Shown: one piece after another, positions 35,523 to 45,048 of the stretch
Position numbering within the stretch: the first letter of the stretch is position 1
Layout of the letters: every line of letters begins with the position of its first letter
Origin: JBMNCQ01 sp049366715
GTDB taxonomy: Bacteria > Bacillota > Peptococcia > Peptococcales > BICA1-8
DNA length: 64,000 nt
Assembly (NCBI GenBank): GCA_049366715.1
Contig: JBMNCQ010000055.1
Location: 62,001 to 126,000 of the forward strand
Reading direction: 5' to 3'
Notes under the pieces: model-generated
The model's database searches: none
Seen by the model: only the letters and a program-made list of their open reading frames with translations
What the model was told of the DNA's origin: nothing
Translations under genes and position numbers: made by a program

Positions 35523-35645
35523 CCGGCCACCTCCTTTTTTTATTTTTAATTTGCTCTAAAAAAATTTCATTATTCTCTTTGTTAATTGTAAAAATGATTC
35601 TATTTTGGTATACTAAACAATGATTTCAATAAAGGAGGTTGAGAC

Positions 35646-35843
35646 ATGAAAATTACTAAAGATATGAGTATTGTGGAAACTGTGCAAAAATATCCCCAGA
35701 CGGCTGAAGTATTTATGAACTTTGGTATGGGATGTTTAGGTTGTGCTGCCGCCCGCTTTGAGAATATTGAGCAAGGTGCAGTCGTGCACGGTATTAATAT
35801 TGATGATCTAATAAACGCTTTAAATAAGGTCGTAGCAGAATAA
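35646..35843 (+). CDS. DUF1858 redox-disulfide protein
   Basis: 65 residues. TVQKYPQTAEVFMNFGMGCL then GCAAARFENIEQGA: the GMGCLGC Cys pair and surrounding pattern fit the hybrid-cluster-protein-associated redox disulfide family (DUF1858). A cytosolic thiol-redox protein of anaerobes; partner unknown. AAGGAGGTTGAGAC precedes the ATG. Confidence 0.88.
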   Translation: MKITKDMSIVETVQKYPQTAEVFMNFGMGCLGCAAARFENIEQGAVVHGINIDDLINALNKVVAE

Positions 35844-35919
35844 ACCAATTGGCGATTAGTTATTGCAGGACTAGTTGGTTACCGGTATTATTAGTGGTTA
35901 ACAGGCAAAAGTGCATAAA

Positions 35920-35957
35920 AAAGCCTGGCTCTATATTTTTATATAAAGCCAGGCTTT
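35920..35957. terminator. Bidirectional terminator
   Basis: AAAGCCTGGCT and AGCCAGGCTTT, 11-bp perfect stem, between converging genes. Confidence 0.8.
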
Positions 35958-35965
35958 AATTTTAG

Positions 35966-37183
35966 TCAGCAGACTGTCTTATTGTTTCCCGTCGGTACTG
36001 TTAAATCATTTTCAGTCGCTGCTACCACAACTGCTGCCGAAGCATCACCGGTTACGTTTAAGGCGGTGCGGGCCATATCCAGAACACGGTCAACACCGGC
36101 TACCAAAGCCACACCTTCTAAAGGCAGTCCTACAGAACTTAGAACCATGGTTAACATAATCAGTCCTGCCCCCGGAACTCCGGCAGCACCGATCGAAGCC
36201 AGGGTGCCTGTTAATACGATTGTTAACTGCTGGCCTAAAGTTAGGTCCAGACCGTAGATCTGGGCAACAAATAAAGCACATACACCTTGATATAAAGATG
36301 TTCCGTCCATATTGATTGTCGCGCCCAGAGGTAATACAAAGCTGGCCGTTTCATTCGAAACACCCAGATTTTCTTCAACACACTGAATCGTTGCCGGTAA
36401 AGTCCCGGAACTGGAACATGTTGAAAATGCGATGACCTGGGCAGGGAAAATCCCTTTGAAGAAAGTAAGGGGGCTTATTTTACCCATTACTTTTACCGCT
36501 GTGGAATAAACTAAGGCTCCATGGATTATGCAGCCCAGATAAACGGCAATGATAACCATTGCCAAGGGTGCTAAAACATCAAGACCATAGGATGCCACTA
36601 CCGGCGTAATCAAGCCAAATACCCCATATGGTGCAGTCTCCATAATAAGCCCCGTTATTTTATACATGATTTCTGCAAAACCATCGAAGAAGTTTTTGAC
36701 AGGTTCCGCTTTCTTGCCGATAATCGTGATGGCAATGCCCACAAAAATAGCAAAGAAAATGATCTGCAGCATATCTCCCCGGACTAAGGCATCCAGAGGA
36801 TTGGTCGGAATTACATTCAGCAGGACATCAATCACATGGGGAGCATCCTGGCCCTCATAGGCGGCATCTACAGGAAGTTGTAAACCGGCACCCGGCTGAA
36901 GAACATTACCTAAAATAAGACCGATAATCACAGCGATGGCTGTAGTCATTAAATAATAAAGTACTGTTTTACCACCCATACGTCCCATTTTCTTGACATC
37001 TCCCACACTGGAAGCACCAACAACCAGTGAAGCAAAAACCAGCGGCACAATAACCATTTTTATTAAACGGATAAATAAATTGCCGATTGGTGCAATAAAG
37101 GTATTTGCCGCTGCTGACGGCATAAAAAGACCTACTAAAACACCTAAGACCAGACCCACAAGAATTTTGCTAGAAAGCTTCAT
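35966..37183 (-). CDS. Dicarboxylate/amino acid:cation symporter (DAACS)
   Basis: 405 residues, eight helices and two re-entrant loops. AFSTCSSSGTLPATI (about 254-268) is the serine-rich HP1 loop and NMDGTSLYQG (about 290-299) the cation-binding NMDGT motif of the glutamate/aspartate/C4-dicarboxylate carriers (GltP/DctA). Substrate between these cannot be chosen. ATG at 37183 with AAAGGAGGTCAAAGG upstream, and an inverted repeat 40-67 bases before the start. Confidence 0.93.
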   Translation of the reverse strand: MKLSSKILVGLVLGVLVGLFMPSAAANTFIAPIGNLFIRLIKMVIVPLVFASLVVGASSVGDVKKMGRMGGKTVLYYLMTTAIAVIIGLILGNVLQPGAGLQLPVDAAYEGQDAPHVIDVLLNVIPTNPLDALVRGDMLQIIFFAIFVGIAITIIGKKAEPVKNFFDGFAEIMYKITGLIMETAPYGVFGLITPVVASYGLDVLAPLAMVIIAVYLGCIIHGALVYSTAVKVMGKISPLTFFKGIFPAQVIAFSTCSSSGTLPATIQCVEENLGVSNETASFVLPLGATINMDGTSLYQGVCALFVAQIYGLDLTLGQQLTIVLTGTLASIGAAGVPGAGLIMLTMVLSSVGLPLEGVALVAGVDRVLDMARTALNVTGDASAAVVVAATENDLTVPTGNNKTVC

Positions 37184-37222
37184 TTTATCCTTTGACCTCC
37201 TTTTTATTAAGTATTTATCAAC

Positions 37223-37250
37223 ATTGTTCTATCTCTACCCAGAGAACAAT
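37223..37250. promoter_or_regulatory. Inverted repeat upstream of the symporter gene
   Basis: ATTGTTCT (37223-37230) and AGAACAAT (37243-37250), 12-base centre, 40 bases upstream of the ATG. Dyad symmetry and position suit a regulator site; the regulator is unknown. 37251-37564 is AT-rich without a gene. Confidence 0.4.
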
Positions 37251-37564
37251 GATTGACAATTAGGAATTCTCGCTAATATTAGGAAAATCCTGCAAAATTA
37301 CGCGGAAATTTATTTACTCAAAAAATTATTTTTTATGAGCAAAGGTTTAAAAAAACCAAAATATCCCTTCCGCAATTTTTGGCCCTTCCCAATAATACAC
37401 GATTAACCTCTCTCCGTCAGCCCTTTTTCGTTAATAATACTGTATACATGTATATTATATACTTAACTGCAGGCTTTTCTCATTTTCTTACCGGCTCTGC
37501 CGGTCCTGCTCCTTGCTGCTTATCTTTAATCAGCCGGACTTCTGCCGCCAAATTTAAGCTTTTA

Positions 37565-38266
37565 TTAATACACTTTGCTAAAGCCGTCGGCGATAGCTTG
37601 GGCGTATTTTTGTCTGAATTGCGGGGAGCATAAGACATTTAATTCCCGGGAATTGGATAAATACCCTAATTCTACAATTACTGTCGGGCAGGCAGTATTT
37701 TTTAAAAGATAATAATCTCCCGGTATCGCCTCCCGCCTGGTATACCGCACCTTTTTCATTTCACTTTGAATTGCCCGGGCAAGATTTTTCCCCCGGGTAC
37801 TTTGGGAATGATAAAATGTTTGGGAACCATAATATTGCTTATTACGGTCACTATTACAGTGGATACTGATCAGCACAGAGGCATTTTTATCCTTTGATAT
37901 CCGGGCCCTTTGCCACAAGGATGCCCTCTGGTATGAACCTCCGTCCTTCCAATTTACCAGGTTACTGTCGCCGCTCCGGGTCAGTACAACATGATAGCCC
38001 CTGGCCTTAAGCATTTTGGCCAGCCTCTTGGCCACATCCAGATTGATATTTTTTTCATAAATCCCTTTTGCTACCGCCCCCGGGTCCCGCCCTCCATGAC
38101 CGGCATCCAGGACAACAATTATCCTGCCCCGGGCCAGGGCAGGCGTAACACCTTCCGAAAAAAAGGGGCTGATCTCTCCATAGAACCACCGGCCCAGAAC
38201 TATGGTCATTAAGAACACAGCAGTTAGTTTAAAGGATTTTTTTCTAATAATCAAAAGCATCCCCAT
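37565..38266 (-). CDS. cwlD: N-acetylmuramoyl-L-alanine amidase, CwlD-like
   Basis: 233 residues. N-terminal signal-anchor helix (about 13-30), then an Amidase_3 domain with VVLDAGHGGRDPGA (about 51-64; zinc His), the zinc Glu in IYEKNINL, SIHCNSD (about 132-138; zinc His) and VIVELGYLSN (catalytic Glu). Cleaves stem peptides from muramic acid; the CwlD type is needed for spore-cortex muramic lactam. Alternative starts at 38269 and 38257. Confidence 0.88.
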   Translation of the reverse strand: MGMLLIIRKKSFKLTAVFLMTIVLGRWFYGEISPFFSEGVTPALARGRIIVVLDAGHGGRDPGAVAKGIYEKNINLDVAKRLAKMLKARGYHVVLTRSGDSNLVNWKDGGSYQRASLWQRARISKDKNASVLISIHCNSDRNKQYYGSQTFYHSQSTRGKNLARAIQSEMKKVRYTRREAIPGDYYLLKNTACPTVIVELGYLSNSRELNVLCSPQFRQKYAQAIADGFSKVY

Positions 38267-38333
38267 CACCAGAACAATTACTGATAATTATTTATATACC
38301 CGCCGGTACTTGACCGATTACAGGAAAAAAATA

Positions 38334-38356
38334 GCAAAAATCCCCAGGATTTTTGC
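38334..38356 (-). terminator. Terminator of ku
   Basis: GCAAAAATCC and GGATTTTTGC with a 3-base loop; the minus-strand tail is TATTTTTTT. Confidence 0.8.
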
Positions 38357-38384
38357 CTTATTATTAACTGCTGAATGATTATAA

Positions 38385-39212
38385 TTATGCTTCCACCTTG
38401 GCAGTTTTTTTCTTACGTCCTTTTTTCCCGTTTTTTTCCTGCTCTCCTTCTACTTTAGCCAGGCTAGCCTTGAGTGCATCCATAAGATCAACAACAGTGG
38501 CTGTTTCAGGCTGTTGAGGTATCGTTATCTCTTCCCCTTTAATTTTCGTTTCAATTAAATTAAGTAATGCTTCCCGATAATTACCGGTATATTTTTCCGG
38601 TTTAAAGTCCGTCGTGAGGTTATTAATTAAGTCCTTCGCCATTTTCAATTCTTTTTCATTAACCTTAGCCTCCCCCTGCAGCTCCGGGAGCAAGCCGGGG
38701 GACCGTATCTCGGCGGGATAAAAAATCGTTTCCAGCAGCAGGGCATTTTGATACAGTCTAATACAGGCTAAACTCTCCTTAGAGCGCAAAACAACACGGG
38801 CCACAGCTATTTTCCCCGTTTCTTCCATAGCCTTAAACAGCAGCTGGTAAGGTTTAAGACCTAACTCGCCAGGAGCCAGAAAGTATGATTTCACAAAGAA
38901 AATAGGATCGATTTCCCGTAAATCGACAAAATCTATGATCTCGATGGCTTTAACACTCTCCAGGGGTATTTTGGCAAAATCTTCGTCTTCAATGACCACA
39001 AAATGGCCTGCTTCATATTCATAACCTTTTACTAAGTCGCCGTTGGCAACTTCTTCATTACAAACAGGACAAAACCTCTGGTATTTAATCGGGGATTTAC
39101 ACGCCTTGTGCAAAAAACGGAATTTAATATCCCTCGCTTCTGTTGCCGGATAAAGTTTAATCGGAATATTCACTAAACCGAAAGATATCGCACCTTTCCA
39201 GATCGGTCTCAT
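38385..39212 (-). CDS. ku: Ku DNA-end-binding protein
   Basis: 275 residues, normal bacterial Ku length. MRPIWKGAISFGLVNIPIKL at the start, HKACKSPIKYQRFCPVC, VKAIEIIDFVDLREIDPIFF, and a lysine-rich C-terminal tail (KKGRKKKTAK). Binds DNA ends for non-homologous end joining; no LigD gene lies in the window. Useful after spore germination by analogy with Bacillus. Confidence 0.96.
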   Translation of the reverse strand: MRPIWKGAISFGLVNIPIKLYPATEARDIKFRFLHKACKSPIKYQRFCPVCNEEVANGDLVKGYEYEAGHFVVIEDEDFAKIPLESVKAIEIIDFVDLREIDPIFFVKSYFLAPGELGLKPYQLLFKAMEETGKIAVARVVLRSKESLACIRLYQNALLLETIFYPAEIRSPGLLPELQGEAKVNEKELKMAKDLINNLTTDFKPEKYTGNYREALLNLIETKIKGEEITIPQQPETATVVDLMDALKASLAKVEGEQEKNGKKGRKKKTAKVEA

Positions 39213-39253
39213 TCAATACACCTCCGGTTTTAGCTTTTCACTTTGCCGATTTT

Positions 39254-40147
39254 TCATGCAAGGGACTTTCCTTCTTCCGTTTTGAGGAGCAAAATACTTA
39301 GAAAGATCAGGAAACTGCCTGCAATCTGAGACAGAGTAAAATTCTCGTCCAGAAAAATAAAGACCAGGAATAAGGTCAAAGGTATTTCCGCAGTAGAGAT
39401 AATCGCTGCTTTACCGGATCCGATATTGGAAATTCCTTTCATCAAAAAATAAACCGGGACAATGGAACACAAAACTGAGACAGCACCGCCATACAGCCAG
39501 AAAACAGCCTTCATCTCACTAAACATGATGAGATCCGGTTTTATGAACAGAATACCCAAAATACCCAGGGCGGCTCCGAATTGGGCAAAGGCAGTTACTT
39601 TCCATGCTGACAGAGAATTAAGTGCCTTTTCACTCAATAAATTTAAAACCGTATAAAATAAAGCAGCCATCAGGCCCAGAGTCAATCCTTTAGCATTAAG
39701 CTCCGGCCCGGCTAAGCTTAGGATTCTGGTAGCCAGGGCTACGCCGCCCAAAGCCCCGCCTAAAGCCATAAACTGCCGGACAGTTAATTTATTTTTCAGC
39801 CAGGTTACGGACCCGATGGTAACCAGTACCGGATAAGTGTATAATAAAAGGGTAGCCACACCACCGGAAATATACTGTAAAGAGAGATTATAACAAATCA
39901 CTGTTCCCAGACTGCCAATGAGACCGATGGGACCCAGAATTTTTAATTCCCTTCCGTTCACATTTAAAAGCCGGGGGGCAAATATCAATAATCCCAGCAA
40001 AAGAATAACTGAGGCCACAATACTCTGAATAAAGATCATTTGCCAGGCTGATGCCCCTGCCCGGTAGCCCTTAACAATAAATAAGGGCGTTAAAGCAAAG
40101 GTCCCGGCCGATAGTAAAGTGTAAAGAATTCCTTTTTTTGTATTCAT
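39254..40147 (-). CDS. EamA/DMT-superfamily permease
   Basis: 297 residues, ten helices, two EamA repeats. YISGGVATLLLYTYPVLVTI (about 91-110) ends the first and KAAIISTAEIPLTLFLVFIF the second. Export substrate unknown. ATG at 40147. It is 41 bases upstream of ku on the same strand; co-transcription is possible. Confidence 0.88.
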   Translation of the reverse strand: MNTKKGILYTLLSAGTFALTPLFIVKGYRAGASAWQMIFIQSIVASVILLLGLLIFAPRLLNVNGRELKILGPIGLIGSLGTVICYNLSLQYISGGVATLLLYTYPVLVTIGSVTWLKNKLTVRQFMALGGALGGVALATRILSLAGPELNAKGLTLGLMAALFYTVLNLLSEKALNSLSAWKVTAFAQFGAALGILGILFIKPDLIMFSEMKAVFWLYGGAVSVLCSIVPVYFLMKGISNIGSGKAAIISTAEIPLTLFLVFIFLDENFTLSQIAGSFLIFLSILLLKTEEGKSLA

Positions 40148-40272
40148 TGCTCATCCTGCCCCCCACGTAATCATGATCATGATCCAACTCTTATAATTTA
40201 ACATATTTTTGCAGAGAAAGTATTTTATTTTTTTCCATACTGTATTTATAATGAAAAAGAGGATGTTAATTA

Positions 40273-41754
40273 ATGAGGTGCCGCACATTGAAAAAGAAGC
40301 TGTTAATTTATAGTTTATTAATCTCTCTGCTCTGTCTGGGGGCTCCCCTTCCGGTACAGGCCCAGGACGATAACCCGGCCTTAGTCGAAGAAATAAAAGA
40401 TATTCTTTGGGAACATTATGTCGAACCCGTGCCTTATTATTTATTACTGCAAACTACCGTGGAAGACGTGTTAAAGATGCTGAACGACCCTTATACAAAA
40501 TATTTTACCGATGAAGAATTTCAGGATTTCTGGTTCTCTTTAGAAGGTAAATTCGGCGGAATAGGTGTTATCATTGAGCTTATTGACAATAATGTGGTTG
40601 TAACAGGTGTAATCAAAAATACACCTGCTGATCGGGTCAGCATCTTAAAAGGGGACATTATTACCCATGTCGATAACAAATCTTTAAAAAATATGGATAT
40701 GGATGCCGTCAAAGATTTATTTCACGGAAAAGCGGGCAGCTATTTAAAGCTCCGCACCTATAGACCGAGTACCGCAAGTTATCTTTCTTATCTTTTAACC
40801 CGGGAAGATATTGTTATACATCCTGTTGAAGCCAATATTTTAGCGAAAAATATTGGTTATATTAAGCTCTTGGATTTTAACCAGGAGGCTGCTCAGGAGT
40901 TTGCCGGACAAGTCGCTGCTTTTCGTGAACAAGGGGTAAAAGGCCTGATTTTAGATTTACGTGACAACCCCGGGGGGTTAATCGGAGCTGCTCTTGATAT
41001 ATCCCGCGAAGTTCTCCCGCCGGGTCCCTTTCTCAAGCTGTATTATCGCGGAGAAAAACCGGAATTAATTACTACCGTCGGTAATAACGATCTGCTGCCC
41101 TTAATCGTCCTGGTTAACGAAGAGACGGCCAGTGCGGCGGAAATTTTAGCCGGTGCAATTCAAGACCGGCATGCCGGAATTATCATCGGCACAAAAACTT
41201 ACGGCAAAGCAACCGTCCAAAGTCTCGTTCCTCTGGTAAACGGGGGTGCCTTGAAGTTTACTTCGGGCAAATATTTAACTCCGAATGACAGACAAATTAA
41301 TAAAATCGGTCTGACACCGGATTTCTATATTACCGACACCCATGACCAGATTTTAGAAGCGATCTGGATGATGAACAATAAGGTTCATAAAAGTGTGACT
41401 TTCCAAGCAGGCAACGAGGTCTATATCATTAACGGCATCCGCTATAAGACTACGGTTAAGCCCTACTTATCCAAAGGAAACTTCATGGTCCCGTTAAGAT
41501 CGGTTACAGAAAGTCTGGGCGGAAAAGTTAGGTATGTTCCGCCGGGGAAAATCCAAATCACCCTGGCTGAAGATACCATCAACCTGAATTTAGGTTCCAG
41601 TTATTTTACCTATAACGGACAGGCCAGGTATTTCAAAACCAGACCGGTAATGCGAAACCAGAGTGCGGTTATCCCGCTCCGTACCATTGCCGAGCTGCTG
41701 GGAGCAAAAGTTGAGTGGCGGGCTTCTACGGGGCAGGTTATTATCTCCCGCTGA
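40273..41754 (+). CDS. S41 C-terminal-processing protease with copper-amine-oxidase-like tail
   Basis: 493 residues. Signal peptide (cut near PVQAQ, about residue 30), PDZ domain (about 90-165) and S41 domain with LILDLRDNPGGL (about 222-233) and TASAAEILAGAI (about 285-296; nucleophile Ser287) plus KTYGKATVQ. The C-terminal 110 residues (FMVPLRSVTESLGGKVRY and AVIPLRTIAELLGAKVEW) are two repeats of the Cu-amine-oxidase N-like domain common in clostridial wall proteins. ATG 40273 or TTG 40288 (better site GAGGTG) may be the start. Confidence 0.93.
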   Translation: MRCRTLKKKLLIYSLLISLLCLGAPLPVQAQDDNPALVEEIKDILWEHYVEPVPYYLLLQTTVEDVLKMLNDPYTKYFTDEEFQDFWFSLEGKFGGIGVIIELIDNNVVVTGVIKNTPADRVSILKGDIITHVDNKSLKNMDMDAVKDLFHGKAGSYLKLRTYRPSTASYLSYLLTREDIVIHPVEANILAKNIGYIKLLDFNQEAAQEFAGQVAAFREQGVKGLILDLRDNPGGLIGAALDISREVLPPGPFLKLYYRGEKPELITTVGNNDLLPLIVLVNEETASAAEILAGAIQDRHAGIIIGTKTYGKATVQSLVPLVNGGALKFTSGKYLTPNDRQINKIGLTPDFYITDTHDQILEAIWMMNNKVHKSVTFQAGNEVYIINGIRYKTTVKPYLSKGNFMVPLRSVTESLGGKVRYVPPGKIQITLAEDTINLNLGSSYFTYNGQARYFKTRPVMRNQSAVIPLRTIAELLGAKVEWRASTGQVIISR

Positions 41755-41783
41755 GGCTGCCGCCAAACGCCTGAAGTTGTTAC

Positions 41784-41837
41784 AAAAAATCCAAAATTCC
41801 CGGCATATTCATCTACGCCGCCGGTTTTGGATTTTTT
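41784..41837 (+). terminator. Terminator of the S41 protease gene
   Basis: AAAAAATCCAAAA pairs with TTTTGGATTTTTT, with additional CCGGC/GCCGG pairing in the loop. Confidence 0.8.
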
Positions 41838-42009
41838 TGTGCCTGACTTCTGCTTTTTTAAGCTGAATAACAATCATATTCCAAACTGAGCTTAATAAAC
41901 AACAGCTTTGCAGCAAACACCAGCACCCTTACTTATTTGAGGCTGACATAGCACAGTGGTCTGACCACCTGCATATCCTATATTAGATGAATCATGAGGA
42001 GTGTTAGTT

Positions 42010-42447
42010 ATGCAGACCTGGGATAAAATATATCTGGCCGTTCATGACCTGCTGCAAAGGAAAAACACAACAGCCGGCAATCTATGGTCCCTTGCCCACT
42101 ACCCTGAATATGCTGCTCTCAAAAATAAACTGCTCTCGCTGTGGAGAACAGAAATCCATCACACGGTAAACTTAAATAAATTACTGCAATCCCTCGGTTA
42201 TACCCAGCTGCACATAATGAACCGCACCATCAACAGGAACTTAGACGCTGCAGTAATAATACCCGGGGCTATTGCGGATAAAGAAAAATGGCTGCCGGTA
42301 TTGGAAAAGATCTCACAAGAATCTTTTGGCAATGAGATCTACGCCGTACTTATGCTGATTATTGCCGATGAATGGATTAATATAGAATTATTAAAGGAAT
42401 TAGCACAGGAGATCCGGCATACCAAAGATGACTCTCTTGAAGACTAA
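42010..42447 (+). CDS. Hypothetical helical protein, 145 residues
   Basis: Predicted all-helical, with scattered H and E residues (RTEIHHTVNLNK, IIADEWINIELLKE) that recall ferritin-like bundles, but no clear di-metal motif. ATG at 42010 with GAGGAG 8 bases upstream is chosen over GTG at 42001. Unknown function; 107 bases before splB. Confidence 0.6.
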   Translation: MQTWDKIYLAVHDLLQRKNTTAGNLWSLAHYPEYAALKNKLLSLWRTEIHHTVNLNKLLQSLGYTQLHIMNRTINRNLDAAVIIPGAIADKEKWLPVLEKISQESFGNEIYAVLMLIIADEWINIELLKELAQEIRHTKDDSLED

Positions 42448-42467
42448 ACCGCTCTCCCTGTTTCCGG

Positions 42468-42489
42468 CGCCCTCCAGGCGTTTTTTTTT
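42468..42489 (+). terminator. Short terminator
   Basis: CGCC and GGCG with a 5-base loop followed by nine T residues. The stem is weak but the tail is strong. Confidence 0.5.
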
Positions 42490-42554
42490 CGGGATTCATA
42501 CTTTTATGAACAGGAGGCATAATACGATCAGAATAATATTTAAGGAGCCACCAT

Positions 42555-43589
42555 ATGAACCAGCTTTATCCTTATGTCCCCAAAAGAGCCTTTTTCGAAC
42601 CTGAAGCCTTAGACTACCCCCTGGGGCGCAAAATATACGATACCTTAAAAGAGTTAGGGGTACCGATTCAAAAAACCCCTTCTCATAACAGAATAACGGG
42701 TATCCCCGGTAAAACGCCCCAGGAGCAGTATTTAGAAGGGAAAAATACGATGGTTATCGGCATCAGACGAACCATGAATTTTCAAACATGTAAACCTTCC
42801 GCCCATTACCAGCTTCCCCTCACCACAAGTTGTTCCGGTAAATGTGAATACTGCTATCTCAACACTACGTTAGGCAAAAAACCTTATCTGAGAGTATATG
42901 TGAATACTACGGAAATTCTGCAAAAAACCCAGGAATATATTGACCGGAGCCAACCTGCTCTAACCGTATTTGAAGGTGCCGCAACCTCAGACCCCCTGCC
43001 GACCGAACCCTATACAGGGAATCTGGCCAGAACCATTGAATTCTTTGCCCGCCAGGAATACGGCAGATTCCGTTTTGTCACTAAGTTTGTTAATGTCGAA
43101 AGCCTGTTACACCTTGCTCATAATCAGCATACCCGTTTTCGATTCAGCCTGAACAGCAATTATGTCATCAATAAATTTGAACATAATACCCCCGGGCTGT
43201 CCCGGCGGATTGCCGCCGCCGGCAAGGTATCCGGGGCTGATTATCCTTTAGGGTTCATCATCGGTCCCATTATCAAATATGCCGGTTATCAAAAAGAGTA
43301 CCGGCAATTGTTGCAGGACCTGCGGGCAACTTTAAATCCCCAAGCCTTTCCCGGCCTGGCCTTTGAGCTGATTACCCACAGATATACGAAGAAAGCCAAA
43401 GAGCAGATCCTGGATGTTTTTCCTTCTACAGAACTTCCCATGCTCGAAGCAGAGAGGAAGTTTAAATACGGCCAGTTTGGTTACGGTAAATATGTCTACC
43501 CTCCGGAAACCATGGCCGAATTAAAGGAATTTTTCACAGACCAGCTGACAAGCCTTTTCCCTGAAGCAGAAATATCCTATTTTGTCTAG
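42555..43589 (+). CDS. splB: Spore photoproduct lyase
   Basis: 344 residues. The radical-SAM cluster motif CSGKCEYCYLNT (about 93-104; CxxxCxxC) sits in the SplB context LPLTTSCSGKCEYCYLNT. The C-terminal ITHRYTKKAKEQILDVFP and GKYVYPPETM blocks are typical. Reverses the thymine dimer (spore photoproduct) in germinating spores using S-adenosylmethionine. AAGGAGCCACCAT precedes the ATG. Strong evidence of a spore-former. Confidence 0.95.
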   Translation: MNQLYPYVPKRAFFEPEALDYPLGRKIYDTLKELGVPIQKTPSHNRITGIPGKTPQEQYLEGKNTMVIGIRRTMNFQTCKPSAHYQLPLTTSCSGKCEYCYLNTTLGKKPYLRVYVNTTEILQKTQEYIDRSQPALTVFEGAATSDPLPTEPYTGNLARTIEFFARQEYGRFRFVTKFVNVESLLHLAHNQHTRFRFSLNSNYVINKFEHNTPGLSRRIAAAGKVSGADYPLGFIIGPIIKYAGYQKEYRQLLQDLRATLNPQAFPGLAFELITHRYTKKAKEQILDVFPSTELPMLEAERKFKYGQFGYGKYVYPPETMAELKEFFTDQLTSLFPEAEISYFV

Positions 43590-43619
43590 AATCATCTCCT
43601 ACTCTGCTTCTTAGATATC

Positions 43620-44099
43620 TTATAGTAAATAGGCAATAAATCCGGAAAGCAGGGGCAGCAAAACTACCAGGCTTAGGCGCAGCATGGTAAATCTGGGTCC
43701 GATTAAGGCCAGCTCAAAAGGAATGGTTCCTATACTATACATAGCCCAGGCAACGATAAAAGAAACGGCGGTTCCTAAGCCTGCTCCCGCTTTGAAAATT
43801 GCCGCAATGATCGGGAAAGCAACATAAGGTCCCCCGGGGATTAAAGCTCCCCCAATGCTGCCGATCAGAACACCTTTCAGACCGGCTTCTTCACCCAGCC
43901 AGCTCTGGATCAAACCGGGGGGAATTACCACTTGTAAAAAACCGGCCATTAAAAAAGCAATCATCAACAAGGGAAACATATTAACCAGTGTTTTATAAGA
44001 AATTTGCAGCCCTTTCCGGTGAGACCCGTCACCTTTTTTATAAGCAAAGCTAAAAGCAAGAACTGCCAGGACTGTCAGTAATATTATCGAAGAAGTCAT
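43620..44099 (-). CDS. ArsP-type permease, second half
   Basis: 159 residues, four to five helices. AGFLQVVIPPGLIQSWLG (about 57-74) and GGALIPGGPYVAFPIIAA (about 83-100) match one half of the PF03773 permease fold. Its start overlaps the preceding gene by 4 bases. The partner gene has the same motifs, so two half-length subunits probably assemble into one transporter. Substrate unknown (arsenicals or metals in the family). Confidence 0.8.
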   Translation of the reverse strand: MTSSIILLTVLAVLAFSFAYKKGDGSHRKGLQISYKTLVNMFPLLMIAFLMAGFLQVVIPPGLIQSWLGEEAGLKGVLIGSIGGALIPGGPYVAFPIIAAIFKAGAGLGTAVSFIVAWAMYSIGTIPFELALIGPRFTMLRLSLVVLLPLLSGFIAYLL

Positions 44100-44644
44100 C
44101 CCTGTTCACCTGCCCTCTGCAGTTCCCGGACCTGCTCTTTGATCTGGCGGCTCCACCCTTTAAAGAACATATTAGCAATAACAGCCACCAGAATAGGGAA
44201 AATAAACGTGATTGTATACCTGACAAAAGTAATGCGGGAGCCAACTAAGGCTATTTCCATGGGCAGCCTGCTCAAGGTCCAGAGATTTTTGGCTACCACA
44301 AAGGCCAGCACAGTACCGATTTCCGCCCCGGATAATAAAAAAGATGCCGCTATAGGATAGTATACATAAGGACCACCCGGGATTAATGCCCCGGCGACAG
44401 CCCCCAGTAAAATACCTTTAAATCCGGCATCCTTTCCCAGCCACTTGTTTATTAACTCCTTCGATATCAGTACCTGAATCATGCCTGCTAAGATAAAGGC
44501 GGCTATTAATAAAGGGATAACACTGACAAACATCTCCAGCCCGGTACCCACACCTTTAATCAGTATCCCGGGGCCTTCCCGGACTACACCAATGCCTGCC
44601 AGAAGTAATGTAAAAACAGCCATGCCAATTACATTCTTTTTCAT
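44096..44644 (-). CDS. ArsP-type permease, first half
   Basis: 182 residues, five helices. AGMIQVLISKELINKWLG (about 53-70) and AGALIPGGPYVYYPIAAS (about 79-96) are internal homologs of the next gene. ATG at 44644 after GGAGGAAAGAAC. Full-length family members carry both halves in one chain of about 300-350 residues. Confidence 0.8.
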   Translation of the reverse strand: MKKNVIGMAVFTLLLAGIGVVREGPGILIKGVGTGLEMFVSVIPLLIAAFILAGMIQVLISKELINKWLGKDAGFKGILLGAVAGALIPGGPYVYYPIAASFLLSGAEIGTVLAFVVAKNLWTLSRLPMEIALVGSRITFVRYTITFIFPILVAVIANMFFKGWSRQIKEQVRELQRAGEQG

Positions 44645-44885
44645 CAGTTCTTTCCTCCTTCAGCTCATTCGGACTCCAACCTGCTCTGGACTCCTTCCCT
44701 TCCGCCAATGTTTATGCCGCTCTGCGGCCGGCTGCACCATTACCGATTTATTATTTCCGGAATAGTTTTGGGAAATAGTATCTAACATATTTCGCCTTTT
44801 ATCTTATCTTCACCTTCTCTTAGTATTGTATACATTGGCATTTTCCAGCCGGCTTCCCGCTCAATATCCTACTTACAGCCGTAAA

Positions 44886-45010
44886 ATATGCCGCCCCCTT
44901 AACATAATGTTAAGAGGGCGGTATTGCCACACCTAAGGAGAGGATTAATTTTTAAGAGATGTTAATTTTTCTCCCTTGAGATCCTGATCCTTCTTTCTTG
45001 GGCAGAGTAT
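44886..45010 (-). pseudogene. Relic of a duplicated hsp20 3' end with its terminator
   Basis: The minus strand reads NTLPKKEGSGSQGRKINIS then stop (44952-44954), comparable to the Hsp20 tail at 57980 (VTLPKAAEDQPQVRKIDIN). Beyond the stop both loci share AAGGAGxGGATTAA and a hairpin with CCGCCC and CCCTTAACAT (44886-44926, like 57892-57931). Upstream codons are lost. 44645-44885 holds nothing else recognisable. Confidence 0.6.
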
Positions 45011-45048
45011 TTGGGAATCATCACTTTATCGCGGTTATTAAAAGAAAT

